Source: Actinomycetota bacterium
Lineage (GTDB): Bacteria; Actinomycetota; Acidimicrobiia; Acidimicrobiales; Iamiaceae
Length of the DNA stretch: 35,670 nucleotides
Reading direction: 5' to 3'
Assembly: GCA_016185275.1 (NCBI GenBank)
Contig: JACPNX010000046.1
Span: 1 to 35,670 of the forward strand
Below are positions 25,672 to 33,733 of this stretch, in pieces; within the stretch, counting starts at the first letter, position 1; each line of letters opens with the position of its first letter. The notes below the pieces were generated by a model. It did not search any database. It was not told where the DNA came from and was given only the letters and a program-made list of their open reading frames with translations. A program made the position numbers and the translations under genes.

Positions 25672-26850
25672 TCAGGCGGCCGGTGGTGCCAGCGGATGCG
25701 GCATGCAGAGGTCGTCGAGCTCGGCCACCACGATGCGGTCGCGGTTGGCCCAGGTGACCTCGTTCGTCGGATCGACGTTGACCTTGTACTCGCGGAACGT
25801 CTGCTCCAGCGCGTCGTAGGCGAGCAGGCGGCCGATCAGCGGATCGCCGAGGCCGAGGATCAGCTTGATCGCCTCGATCGCCTGGAGCGAGCCGACAATG
25901 CCCGGCAGCACCCCGAGCACGCCGGCCTCGGCGCACGAGGGGGCCAGCTCGGCCGGGGGCGGCTCAGGGACCATGTCGCGGTACGTCGGCCCGTTCTTCG
26001 GGTCGAACACGGTGACCATGCCCTCGAAGCGGAAGATCGAGCCGTGGACGACGGGGATGCCGAGCTTCACCGACGCGTCGTTCACCAAGAAGCGGGTCGG
26101 GAAGTTGTCGGTGCCGTCGACCACCACGTCCCAGCCCTCGAGGATCTGCATCACGTTGTCGGCCCCGAGGCGGACGTCGTAGGTGACCACGTCGACGTCC
26201 GGGTTCATGGCCGTGAGGGTCTTCTTGGCCGAGTCGACCTTGCGCTCGCCGATCCGGTCGACGTTGTGCAGGATCTGGCGCTGGAGGTTCGACTCATCGA
26301 CCACGTCCATGTCGATGATGCCGATGCGACCGACGCCCGCCGCGGCCAGATAGAGAGCGGCGGGCGAGCCCAGCCCGCCCGCTCCCAGCAGCAGCACCTT
26401 GGCGTCGAGCAGCGCGAGCTGGCCCGCCTCGCCCACCTCGGGCAGCAGCAGGTGGCGCTGGTAGCGGTTGCGCTGAGCGGCGTCGAGCGTGCGCGGCGCG
26501 GACCAGTCCCGCCCCTCGTCCTTCCACTGGTTGAAGCCGCCACGCATCGACACGACGTCTGCGTAGCCCAGGTCGGCAAGCGTCTTGGCCGCGAAGGCGG
26601 AGCGCACGCCGGACGCGCAGTGGACGATGACGGGCGTGGCGCGGTCCGGGATCCGGTTCTCGATGTTCGACTCGAGCGTGCCGCGAGGGATGTGCACGGC
26701 CCCCGGGATGGCGCCCTGCTGGTACTCGTCGGGCTCGCGGACGTCGAGCACGACGGTGCCGGTGCGGCGCCGCGCGGCGTCGGCCTCCTCCGGGCTGACC
26801 TCACGGATCTCGGCCTTGGTGGCGTTGAGCAGCTCGCGGAAGTTGGGCAT
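25672..26850 (-). CDS. moeB: Rhodanese-MoeB/ThiF fusion (reversed MoeZ-type sulfurtransferase)
   Basis: A 392-residue protein. Residues 15-118 form a rhodanese domain with the active loop VHCASGVRSA (Cys78). Residues 125-380 are the E1-like adenylyltransferase: GAGGLGSPAALYLAAAG (156-172), DMDVVDESNLQRQ, DGTDNFPTR and PSCAEAGVLG (Cys306). Such enzymes adenylate the C-terminal Gly of MoaD, ThiS or CysO-type carriers and pass sulfur to make thiocarboxylates. The first zinc CxxC is replaced by TYRD (289-292), as in mycobacterial MoeZ. MoeZ places the rhodanese at the C-terminus; here it is N-terminal. No carrier protein gene is adjacent. A SigR/SigH-like promoter may drive it. Confidence 0.92.
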   Translation of the reverse strand: MPNFRELLNATKAEIREVSPEEADAARRRTGTVVLDVREPDEYQQGAIPGAVHIPRGTLESNIENRIPDRATPVIVHCASGVRSAFAAKTLADLGYADVVSMRGGFNQWKDEGRDWSAPRTLDAAQRNRYQRHLLLPEVGEAGQLALLDAKVLLLGAGGLGSPAALYLAAAGVGRIGIIDMDVVDESNLQRQILHNVDRIGERKVDSAKKTLTAMNPDVDVVTYDVRLGADNVMQILEGWDVVVDGTDNFPTRFLVNDASVKLGIPVVHGSIFRFEGMVTVFDPKNGPTYRDMVPEPPPAELAPSCAEAGVLGVLPGIVGSLQAIEAIKLILGLGDPLIGRLLAYDALEQTFREYKVNVDPTNEVTWANRDRIVVAELDDLCMPHPLAPPAA

Positions 26851-26902
26851 CGTTCAGACCTCGGTGGGCTCGGGACCGCCTCGAAAACCTAGCGGCGAGG
26901 TC

Positions 26903-26930
26903 AACAATCGGGCCAGGGCGGCCCATTCCC
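26903..26930 (-). promoter_or_regulatory. Candidate SigR/SigH-type ECF promoter for the rhodanese-MoeB gene
   Basis: On the minus strand GGGAAT (26930-26925) is followed after 19 bases by GTT (26905-26903). This resembles the thiol-stress sigma consensus (GGAAT, about 18 bases, GTT). Start of transcription would fall near 26893, leaving a leader of about 43 bases. A moeB-type gene is reported in the mycobacterial SigH regulon (from memory), which makes the match more interesting. The spacing is one base longer than the consensus. Confidence 0.35.
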
Positions 26931-26949
26931 GGCGTCGTGGCACTCGCCC

Positions 26950-27714
26950 TCAGCCCGAGGACCGGCACACCACCGGCAGCAGGTCGGCGATGGCGCCGCG
27001 CAGCACCGCATCGGCGCGGTCGTCGAAGTCGGTGGGCTCGCCGTTGAGGGTCGCGACGCGCGCCCCGGCCCGGGCCGCGATCGACGGCAGCCGAGCGACC
27101 GGGTGCACGGTGAGGGTCGTGCCGACGGCGAGGAACACCTCCGCCCGCCGCGCCGCGGCGACCGCCCGATCGAGGTCGCCCGGGTCGAGCGACTGGCCGA
27201 AGGAGACCGTGGCCGACTTGAGGATCCCGCCGCACGACCGGCACGGCGGATCCGTCTCACCGGCACGCACCCGCGCCAGCGCCCGCTCCATCGGCGCGCG
27301 CTCGGCGCACCCGAGGCACACGACCTCGCGCATCGTGCCGTGCACCTCGATGACCCGCGCGGGGTCGGAGCCCGCCTTCTGGTGCAGCCCGTCGATGTTC
27401 TGGGTGACCAGCGTGTCGAGCTTCCCGCGTCGCTCGAGCCCCACGAGGGCCCGGTGACCGGGTCCGGGCTCGGCCGACCAGGCCGGGTGCGCGAGGCGGC
27501 TCTGCCACGACAGCGCCCGGACCTCGGGGTCGTCGACGTAGTGCGAGATGTGGCTCATCCGCTCGGCCTTCGGGTTCTTGGTCCAGATCCCGTTCGGGCC
27601 CCGGAAGTCGGGGATGCCGCTATCGGTCGAGATGCCCGCTCCGGTCAGGACGACCACCCGCTCGGCGGCATCGACCCAGCAGGCCACCGCGGCGGCGTCG
27701 GCGAGGGGCACCAT
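26950..27714 (-). CDS. Sir2-family NAD-dependent protein deacylase
   Basis: A 254-residue sirtuin. NAD-binding motifs VVLTGAGIST (21-30) and SGIPDFRGPNGIW (32-44), TQNIDGLHQKAG (104-115), catalytic His125 in EVHGT, zinc Cys pairs C133-C136 and C158-C161, and AVGTTLTVHPVA with ATLNGE for the nucleotide all fit an active enzyme. It removes acyl groups from lysines using NAD. AMP-forming acyl-CoA synthetases are classic targets, and one is encoded at 2.6-4.3 kb, though the link is only suggestive. It lies upstream of the rhodanese-MoeB gene with a 99-bp gap that contains the candidate promoter, so it may be a separate transcript. GTG or ATG choice is not an issue: the ATG at 27714 gives the family N-terminus. 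Confidence 0.93.
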   Translation of the reverse strand: MVPLADAAAVACWVDAAERVVVLTGAGISTDSGIPDFRGPNGIWTKNPKAERMSHISHYVDDPEVRALSWQSRLAHPAWSAEPGPGHRALVGLERRGKLDTLVTQNIDGLHQKAGSDPARVIEVHGTMREVVCLGCAERAPMERALARVRAGETDPPCRSCGGILKSATVSFGQSLDPGDLDRAVAAARRAEVFLAVGTTLTVHPVARLPSIAARAGARVATLNGEPTDFDDRADAVLRGAIADLLPVVCRSSG

Positions 27715-27898
27715 CCGCCCGACGCTACCGACGGAGTCGCCCGAGGGGCTCCGGGCCGCCGCGGCGGGCGGGGTGGGGTCCCCAGCGGGCGCCTCGATCG
27801 TTGACCCGCACGCCCCAGGACTGGAACATCACCAGACCACACGACATGCCCCTTCCCCCTTCCCCGTGCCACCGCCTCCCGCCTCGGAGGAATGCTCC

Positions 27899-28831
27899 AT
27901 GCTCCCGACCGACCTCTCCGCGCCCACGCTGGCCATCACGCCGTGGCCCGACCCCGTGATCGACCGGCTCGGCCACGACCCCCGCTCGCTCTACGTGGAG
28001 ACGTTCTGGTTGGGCATCCTCGGACCGTCCACCACCTGGCTGCTGCGGCGCATCGCCGTGGGCCTCGAGCGCCATCCCGACGGGTTCGACCTGCCGCTCG
28101 AGGAGACGGCTCGGGCCCTCGGGTTGGGCATGAAGGGCGGCAGGGCTTCGGCGTTCGTGCGCGCCCTCGGCCGCTGCGTCCAGTTCGGGGCGGCCACCGC
28201 CAGCGGGCCCATGGGCCTGGCCGTCCGCCGCCGCCTGCCACCGCTGACCCGCCACCAGGTCGACCGGCTGCCGCCGGAGCTGCGTGAGGCGCACGCGTCC
28301 TGGCAGCGCGAGCAGATCGGGGGAGGTGGGACGGCGGCGCAGCGCAAGCGGGCGCGGGCCCTGGCCCTCAGCCTGTTCGAGCTCGACGAACCCATCGAAG
28401 ACGTCGAGCGCCACCTCCACCGCTGGCACTTCCACCCAGCCGTCGCGCACGACGCCGTGCACTGGGCGCGCGACCGCCACCTGGCGGCCCGTGCGGCCGC
28501 CGACGCCGCCGACGCCACCGACGCCGACGTCGGTGGCGGCGCCCGCAGGGGTGCCGGCGACGGGCGGGTGGCGGCGTGTGGCGCGGGCGCGTCGAGCGTC
28601 GTCGTGCTGCCCGTCGTGCCCGGCGCCGGGTCGACCGTCGCGGCCGGCACCGGGTCGACCGTCGCGGCCGGCGACGCGCCCCACGAGACGGTGGCGGTTC
28701 CGACGCGCCCGCGCACCATCACCCGCCCCGCCCTCGACCTGGCCGGCGAGCCGTCGGACGCCGGGCTCGACGGAATCGTCGGCCCCTCAGATCTGGGCAC
28801 GTCGTCGTCGCGCCCCGACGACGCGGCCTGA
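27899..28831 (+). CDS. Conserved-looking actinobacterial protein of unknown function
   Basis: A 310-residue protein. ATG at 27899 has a strong ribosome binding site (GGAGGA, 7 bases). The N-terminal 170 residues look structured: WPDPVIDRLGHDPRSLYVETFWLGILGPS, then LEETARALGLGMKGGRASAFVRALGRCVQFG, then VRRRLPPLTRHQVDRLPPELR. This pattern I associate with an actinobacterial family of unknown function, possibly with a winged-helix-like core (inferred). The C-terminal 120 residues are low-complexity, Ala/Val/Gly/Asp-rich, and contain two copies of GSTVAAG, so they are probably disordered. It is divergent from the sirtuin gene and convergent with the adenosyltransferase gene, and no partner gene is evident. 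Confidence 0.65.
   Translation: MLPTDLSAPTLAITPWPDPVIDRLGHDPRSLYVETFWLGILGPSTTWLLRRIAVGLERHPDGFDLPLEETARALGLGMKGGRASAFVRALGRCVQFGAATASGPMGLAVRRRLPPLTRHQVDRLPPELREAHASWQREQIGGGGTAAQRKRARALALSLFELDEPIEDVERHLHRWHFHPAVAHDAVHWARDRHLAARAAADAADATDADVGGGARRGAGDGRVAACGAGASSVVVLPVVPGAGSTVAAGTGSTVAAGDAPHETVAVPTRPRTITRPALDLAGEPSDAGLDGIVGPSDLGTSSSRPDDAA
28626..28673. repeat. 24-bp direct duplication encoding GSTVAAG repeats
   Basis: Two tandem copies of a 24-bp unit starting CCGGGTCGACCGTCGCGG lie at 28626-28649 and 28650-28673, differing only in the last base or two. They encode the repeated part of the low-complexity tail. Confidence 0.8.
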
Positions 28832-28866
28832 GGTCCGGCCCGGTACCCCCCTTCCACCGGGCCGCC

Positions 28867-28904
28867 GGGCCCCGGCGCCGCTCCCCCACCCGGCGCCGGG
28901 GCCC
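28867..28904. terminator. Strong GC hairpin between convergent genes
   Basis: A perfect 14-bp stem (28867-28880 with 28891-28904) has a 10-base pyrimidine-rich loop (CTCCCCCACC). It sits between the unknown + strand gene and the minus-strand adenosyltransferase, as expected for a shared terminator. No T-run follows. The remaining gap to 29006 holds GC-rich CAGCCGGGC-type repeats and no gene. Confidence 0.75.
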
Positions 28905-29006
28905 AACCCACGTGGCGGAGGCGCGCCGGCGGTTCCCCGCCGGGCGGGCAGCCGGGCCGGCAGCCGGGCGAGCCCGCCGAACCAGGCCGCCAGGCGGGCG
29001 GCCGGG

Positions 29007-29555
29007 TCAGTGGCCGGGGCGATCCCCTCGGGCCGTCAGCGAGACGCCCTCCTGCTCGCGTGCGAGCGTCCAGAGCAGGTCGGACAACCGGTTGAGGTAG
29101 GGCACCACGAACGAACCGTCGGCGGCGGCCGGCAGCGCCGCCCGCTCCGCCCGGCGCACGACGGCGCGGGCAACGTCGAGCAACGCCGCCAGCCGGTCCT
29201 CGCCCGGCACCACGAACTCGGTGGGCGCCTCGAACCGTTCGCCCGCGGCGTCGATGCGCCGCTCGACGTCGCGCACCATGTCGCCGGTGACGAGCGAGGT
29301 GCCGGGCACGAGCTTGGACCGGTTCGCGGGGTCCGTGGCCAGCTCGGCCATCAACACCCACAGGCCCCGCTCGAGATCGACCAGCTCGGCATCGAGGCGG
29401 CCACCCCGTTCGGCCGACGCGCGGGCGAGACCGAGCAGTGCCTGCGCCTCGTCGACGGTGCCGTAGGCCTCGGGCGCGGGCGAGTCCTTGGGAACCCGCC
29501 CGCCGTACAGCAGGCCGGTCGTGCCGTCGTCGCCCTTGCGCGTGTAGATCCGCAC
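29007..29555 (-). CDS. PduO/MMAB-type cob(I)alamin adenosyltransferase
   Basis: A 182-residue enzyme that transfers the 5'-deoxyadenosyl group of ATP to cob(I)alamin and can hand the product to methylmalonyl-CoA mutase. The N-terminal ATP loop is IYTRKGDDGTTGLLYGGRVPKDSP, followed by AYGTVDEAQALLGLAR. The C-terminal signature is RAVVRRAERA and PYLNRLSDLLWTLAREQEG. Length is typical. The start is GTG. It lies 11 bp after the polyprenyl synthase stop on the same strand, so they are probably co-transcribed. The mutase and MeaB are encoded 9-14 kb away in this window, so the complete adenosylcobalamin-loading set is local. Confidence 0.94.
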   Translation of the reverse strand: MRIYTRKGDDGTTGLLYGGRVPKDSPAPEAYGTVDEAQALLGLARASAERGGRLDAELVDLERGLWVLMAELATDPANRSKLVPGTSLVTGDMVRDVERRIDAAGERFEAPTEFVVPGEDRLAALLDVARAVVRRAERAALPAAADGSFVVPYLNRLSDLLWTLAREQEGVSLTARGDRPGH

Positions 29556-29566
29556 GGCAACTGTCC

Positions 29567-30583
29567 TCAGCGGCCGGCGGACACGGCCACGCCGGGAGCC
29601 TTCTCACCCAGCACCCAGGCGAGGTAGGCGTCGGGCAACGAGGCGAGGCCGTCCCGTGTGGCCGTGGCGGGCAGCGCGGCCAGCGCATCGGTGGCGATCC
29701 GGTTCCACTCGCCCGCGCGTGCCAGGGCGTCGACCACGGCCGACGACGACCGGACGACGCTCAGCACGGCGTCGATGTCGGACGCACTCGGCGAACGCCC
29801 GAGCCGCGCCCGGATCGCACCGCCGCCGGAGCCTTCGAGGGCGAGGAGCACGGGCAGGCTGTACACGCCCTCGCGCACGTCGTTGCCGACGGGCTTGCCG
29901 AGAGCCTCGGCGGTCGAGACGACATCGAGCACGTCGTCGATGATCTGGAACGCCATGCCGAAGGCGACCCCGAAGCGGCTGAGGGCCGCCACGGCCGCCG
30001 GGGATCCGCCCGCAGCGAGGGCCCCGATCTCGCAGGCGGCCCGGAACAGCGCCGCCGTCTTCCCTTCGATGGAGCGCTCGTAGGCGTCCACGGTGCGGTG
30101 GGCGTCGTAGAGCGTGCCGCTCTCCATCGACTGCCCGCGGCAGAGGTCGGCGATGGCGGTGGCGAGCGCGGCGGCGACGGGGGCGCTGACGGACGCGGCG
30201 AGCTGGCCGGCCCGGGCCAGGAGGAAGTCGCCGACGAGGATGGCCGAGCTCGGGCCTTCGACCGCGTTGATGGTGGGCACACCTCGGCGCTCGGAGGCCT
30301 CGTCCATGATGTCGTCGTGCACGAGTGAGCCCGCCTGGACGAGCTCGACGGCCGTCGCGCCGGTCACCGCTGACGCGCTGACCGCGCCGCCGGCCGCCAC
30401 CGCGCTGGCCAGCGTGAGGGCCGGCCGCAGGCGCTTGCCCCCGCCGAGCACGACACGCCGTGCCGGCCCGCTGATGGCTTCGACGTCGACCTCGAGGGAT
30501 CGGGCCAGCGCCTGCTCGACGGCGCCGAGCGCCTCGGCCAGTTCGTCGACCTCGAGAAGCCGGGCCAGCGAGGCGGCGTTCAT
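29567..30583 (-). CDS. Trans-polyprenyl diphosphate synthase
   Basis: A 338-residue isoprenyl synthase that condenses IPP onto allylic diphosphates. Visible motifs are LGGGKRLRPAL (47-56), the first Asp-rich motif HDDIMDEASERRG (DDIMD 90-94) and the second QIIDDVLD. The residues four and five positions before the first motif are small (Ser86, Gly85), which in this family usually allows a long product, such as a quinone side chain. Product length is inferred. The start is ATG 30583; a longer frame is open upstream but lacks family similarity. It sits between uppS and the adenosyltransferase gene on the same strand. Confidence 0.92.
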   Translation of the reverse strand: MNAASLARLLEVDELAEALGAVEQALARSLEVDVEAISGPARRVVLGGGKRLRPALTLASAVAAGGAVSASAVTGATAVELVQAGSLVHDDIMDEASERRGVPTINAVEGPSSAILVGDFLLARAGQLAASVSAPVAAALATAIADLCRGQSMESGTLYDAHRTVDAYERSIEGKTAALFRAACEIGALAAGGSPAAVAALSRFGVAFGMAFQIIDDVLDVVSTAEALGKPVGNDVREGVYSLPVLLALEGSGGGAIRARLGRSPSASDIDAVLSVVRSSSAVVDALARAGEWNRIATDALAALPATATRDGLASLPDAYLAWVLGEKAPGVAVSAGR

Positions 30584-30644
30584 GCAGGGCGAGCGTACCG
30601 GCGGTTCCGTGCCGGCCGGCCAGTCCAGCGACGCAGTCGACGGC

Positions 30645-31433
30645 TCATCCGACGCTGGCCGAGCCCATGCGCCGGCGCCGCTGCTGGTACTCCGCCACCG
30701 CCGAGTACAGGTGACCCTCACGGAAGTCCGGCCACAGGGTGTCCGCGAAGACGAACTCGGCGTACACCGCGTGCCAGGGGAAGTAGTTCGAGACGCGCTG
30801 CTCGGCCGACGTGCGTACGAGCAAGTCGATGTCCGGCATGTCCGGTGCGTACATGTGGGCGGCGAGGTCGGCTTCGCTGACCCGCGAACGTGCGGAGTCG
30901 GCCGCGGCCCCGTCGACCGGGAGGCTCGCTCCGGCCGCGGCCTCGCCGAGGACCGCGTTCACGGCGTCGACGATCTCGGCCCGGCCCCCGTAGTTGAAGG
31001 CGATGGCCAGGACGAGCCGGTCGTTGCGCTCCGTGAGTGCCATCGTCTCGTAGAGCCAGTCGTGCGAGTCGGGCGGGATGCGGGCGTCGTCGATGCGGCC
31101 GAGGAAGCGGATCTGCACGCCCTTGTCGTTGAGCTCGTCGCGCCGCTCCTTGCGCAGCAACCACTCGTCGAAGCGCATGAGGAAGGACACCTCGGCCGGG
31201 TCGCGCGTCCAGTTCTCCGTCGAGAAGGCGTACGCCGACAGCCAACCGACACCGAGGTCCAGGCAGGCGTCCACCGTGGCGACGACCGCCGCTTCCGCGG
31301 CGGCATGGCCCTCGGAGCGCGACAGGCCCCGCATCTGGGCCCAGCGGCCGTTGCCGTCCATGATCACGCCGACGTGGCGCGGGATCTCACCCCGGCGCAC
31401 GAGGTCCACCTCGTTCGCCTCGATGATCCGCAT
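30645..31433 (-). CDS. uppS: Undecaprenyl (cis-polyprenyl) diphosphate synthase
   Basis: A 262-residue cis-prenyltransferase that makes the lipid carrier for peptidoglycan and surface glycans. The catalytic motif is HVGVIMDGNGRWAQMRGLSRSEGH (Asp26), with YAFSTENWTR, IAFNYGGRAEIVDA, LLVRTSAEQRVSNYFPWHAVYAEF and DTLWPDFRE further along. All are typical of the Z-type family. ATG 31433 gives the usual N-terminus. The gap of 61 bp to the polyprenyl synthase suggests a short isoprenoid operon. The long inserted segment around residues 177-195 (Ala/Asp-rich) is unusual but lies in a loop. Confidence 0.95.
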   Translation of the reverse strand: MRIIEANEVDLVRRGEIPRHVGVIMDGNGRWAQMRGLSRSEGHAAAEAAVVATVDACLDLGVGWLSAYAFSTENWTRDPAEVSFLMRFDEWLLRKERRDELNDKGVQIRFLGRIDDARIPPDSHDWLYETMALTERNDRLVLAIAFNYGGRAEIVDAVNAVLGEAAAGASLPVDGAAADSARSRVSEADLAAHMYAPDMPDIDLLVRTSAEQRVSNYFPWHAVYAEFVFADTLWPDFREGHLYSAVAEYQQRRRRMGSASVG

Positions 31434-31542
31434 GGGCCGAACCCTACCGGCCGCCTCCGCCGCCCCCGGCCGCGCCAGGGACGGCGGGACGGCGGGAGCG
31501 CCGGCGCTGGCAGGTCGCCACCCGCTCGGCCAGGCTGCCCGG

Positions 31543-32112
31543 GTGGTCCACCCCGCCCGGCGACGCCGCCTCGCCGCCGCTGTCGCCGCCGCGGCTCTCG
31601 TCGTGGTGGTGGGTGCGGCGGCCGGCGTGGTCGCCCAGCGGGGCCGCCGGAACGGCGCCGCCGACGGCCAGGGCACGCCGGGGCGGCCGGCGGTCGCCAC
31701 GCCGCCCGCGCTCGGCCCGGCGACCGACATCTGCGCATGGCTCGGCACCCGCGCCGTGGCGCGCGCGGTGGGGCGGAGGGTCCGCACGACGGCGCGCAGC
31801 GACGACGGGCAGGGCGCACCCCGCTGCACGTACCTCCTCGAGCCCGACGGCGTGTCCTCGGTCGACGTGCTCGTCTACCCGAGCGGCGGCCGGGCGGTCT
31901 TCAACGCCGGTCGCTCGGTCCGGGCCAGCGTTCCGGTGCGCGGCATCGGCGACGAGGCCTACTGGCGGCCCGAGTTCGGCGACCTGACCGTGCGCGCCGG
32001 CGACCGTGCCGCCACCGTGCAGCTCGAGCTGTTCCCTCCGGCCAGGGACGGACCTCGCGTCGCGGCGACACTCGCCGCACCGCTCGTCGAGCGCCTGCGC
32101 CGAGACCGCTGA
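31543..32112 (+). CDS. Small anchored or secreted protein of unknown function
   Basis: A 189-residue protein. Residues 4-27 (PARRRRLAAAVAAAALVVVVGAAAGVVAQR) form a positively charged start and a hydrophobic segment, consistent with a signal anchor. An Ala/Gly/Pro-rich spacer leads to a small domain with CAWLGTRAVARAVG, CTYLLEPDGVSSVDVLVY, GIGDEAYWRPE and LTVRAGDRAATVQL. The two Cys residues and the GIGDEAYW motif recall DUF3558-like actinobacterial surface proteins, though the lipobox expected for those is not visible. The only non-CTG/TTG start in the region is GTG at 31543. It is divergent from uppS; the 109-bp gap between them holds GGACGGCG-type repeats but no clear promoter. Confidence 0.6.
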   Translation: MVHPARRRRLAAAVAAAALVVVVGAAAGVVAQRGRRNGAADGQGTPGRPAVATPPALGPATDICAWLGTRAVARAVGRRVRTTARSDDGQGAPRCTYLLEPDGVSSVDVLVYPSGGRAVFNAGRSVRASVPVRGIGDEAYWRPEFGDLTVRAGDRAATVQLELFPPARDGPRVAATLAAPLVERLRRDR

Positions 32113-32150
32113 GGGACGTCCGCACCCGGTCCCGGCTCCGGACACGGGGC

Positions 32151-33080
32151 ATGGCGTTCGACATCTCCGACTACACCCGCCACACGGCGCCGCTCGACAC
32201 GACCGGCATCGACTTCGAGGCGTTCCGGGACCGGCCGCTCGATCCGGACACGCTCCGGGTCCTCGAGTACATGCACGACGTGGAGCACCACACGATCTGC
32301 TACCTGCGCGACCTGCTCGTCACCGAAGCCCACGTCGATCCGACGATCACGACGTTCCTCACGTTCTGGGCCCACGAGGAGCACTGGCACGGCGTGGCCC
32401 TCGGCCGGGTGCTGGCGGCCCACGGCAGGGAGGCGGGCGACGAGCGCATCGCCCGGCTCCGGCGGACGGTGCGCCCCAAGGAGCGGTGGGCGCCGCTCAC
32501 GCACGCGTTCGCCTCGGCCGTGGCCGGCCGCGCCTTCATCGCCGTCCACATGACGTGGGGGGCCGTGAACGAGTGGAGCACCCAGGCCGGCTACGCGCGC
32601 GTCCTCCAGCGCGCGGAGCACCCGGTGCTCACCGAGCTGCTGCGCCGGATCATGCGCCAGGAGGGCCGTCACATCGACTTCTATGCGAGCGAGGCCCGCC
32701 GGCGCCTGGACGGCGATCGCCGGGCGCAGCGCCTGACCCGCTGGGCGCTGCAGCACCTGTGGCGACCGGTCGGCGCCAGCGTCATGCCCGAGGCCGAGGT
32801 GCGCCACGTCGTGCGGCACCTCTTCAGCGGCGCGGACGGCGCGGCGGCGGCGGATCGCATCGACCGGCATGTCGACCGCCTCCCCGGCCTGGCCGGCCTC
32901 GGCCTCGTCCGGGGCGCGATCGCCGCGATCGACCCTCAATCCTCCTTGGTCGACTGCATGGCGCGGACCATGCGCCGCAGCACCGGGCGGGGCGCGGCCC
33001 GCACCGACGCCGCCAGCACCTTGTTGAGCGCACCCGGCACGGCGATCACGTCGCCGCGCTCCATCGCCCGCACGCCGTAG
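32151..33080 (+). CDS. Ferritin-like diiron protein, acyl-ACP-desaturase-like
   Basis: A 309-residue protein with a complete four-helix diiron ligand set: Glu45 (YMHDVEHHT), Glu77-x-x-His80 (EEHWHG), Glu141 (WGAVNEWSTQ) and Glu171-x-x-His174 (RQEGRHIDFY). This matches acyl-ACP desaturases and related R2-like oxygenases, which insert double bonds or hydroxyl groups using O2. No ferredoxin or reductase is adjacent. ATG 32151 is 38 bp after the preceding stop. The frame continues past the likely end of the fold: its last 145 bp overlap the 3' end of the SDR gene on the opposite strand, giving a Ser/Arg-rich tail that may not be conserved. Confidence 0.8.
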   Translation: MAFDISDYTRHTAPLDTTGIDFEAFRDRPLDPDTLRVLEYMHDVEHHTICYLRDLLVTEAHVDPTITTFLTFWAHEEHWHGVALGRVLAAHGREAGDERIARLRRTVRPKERWAPLTHAFASAVAGRAFIAVHMTWGAVNEWSTQAGYARVLQRAEHPVLTELLRRIMRQEGRHIDFYASEARRRLDGDRRAQRLTRWALQHLWRPVGASVMPEAEVRHVVRHLFSGADGAAAADRIDRHVDRLPGLAGLGLVRGAIAAIDPQSSLVDCMARTMRRSTGRGAARTDAASTLLSAPGTAITSPRSIARTP

Positions 33081-33691
33081 GCGGCGACCTCCTCGGCCGA
33101 AGGCAGGTTCCGTCCGGCCACCAGGCGAGACATCTCCATGTCGGCCGCCTGCTGGAACCCGGTCGCGGTGGGACCCGGGCACAGCGCCGTGGCGGTGACG
33201 CCCGTGCCTCTCAGCTCCTCGGCCAACGCCTCGGTGAACGACAGCACGTAGGCCTTGGTGGCGTAGTAGACGGCCATCAGGGGTCCCGGCAGGAACGCCG
33301 CCGTCGAGGCGACGTTGAGCACGCGTCCCCTGCCGCGTTCGAGCATGCCCGGCAGGTACCGGTGCGTCAGGTCGGTGAGGGCGGCGACGTTGAGCTCGAG
33401 CATCGCCATCGTGCGATCGCGGTCCGCCCGCGCGAACGGACCGAAGTCGCCGAAGCCGGCGTTGTTGACGAGGACGTCGACCGCAGGCACCGCACCGGCC
33501 AACCTGTCCCTCCCGGCCCGGCCGGCGAGGTCGGCGGCGATCACCTCGGCGTCGCCGATCTCGTCGGCCAGCGAACGCAGGGCCGCTTCCCGGCGGGCGA
33601 CGACGACCAGGTGGTGACCGTCGTCGGCGAGGCGGCGGGCGATCTCGCGGCCGATCCCGCTCGACGCCCCGGTGACCAGCGCGGTGGGCAT
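32936..33691 (-). CDS. Short-chain dehydrogenase/reductase (classical SDR)
   Basis: A 251-residue NAD(P)-dependent oxidoreductase. TGASSGIGREIA (7-18) binds the cofactor, with ARREAAL after the second strand suggesting NADP preference. VDVLVNNAGFGDFG, LNVASTAAFLPG (catalytic Ser) and YYATKAYVLSF (Tyr-x3-Lys) complete the active site, and CPGPTATGF follows. The C-terminal VRAAPRPVLRRMVRAMQ is basic and could touch membranes. Substrate is unknown; ketone or keto-acyl reductases are common in this group. ATG 33691 gives the family start. It is divergent from metH and convergent with the diiron protein, whose frame it overlaps. Confidence 0.92.
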   Translation of the reverse strand: MPTALVTGASSGIGREIARRLADDGHHLVVVARREAALRSLADEIGDAEVIAADLAGRAGRDRLAGAVPAVDVLVNNAGFGDFGPFARADRDRTMAMLELNVAALTDLTHRYLPGMLERGRGRVLNVASTAAFLPGPLMAVYYATKAYVLSFTEALAEELRGTGVTATALCPGPTATGFQQAADMEMSRLVAGRNLPSAEEVAAYGVRAMERGDVIAVPGALNKVLAASVRAAPRPVLRRMVRAMQSTKED

Positions 33692-33717
33692 GCGCCAGCC
33701 TCCCACGCCGACACCCT

Positions 33718-33733
33718 CGGCTTCGCGAAGCCG
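33718..33733. promoter_or_regulatory. 16-bp perfect palindrome in the SDR-metH divergent gap
   Basis: CGGCTTCGCGAAGCCG is a perfect palindrome 100 bp before metH and 27 bp before the SDR start. It could be an operator for either gene or a hairpin in the SDR leader. The rest of the gap (33692-33817) shows no cobalamin or SAM riboswitch. Confidence 0.4.
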
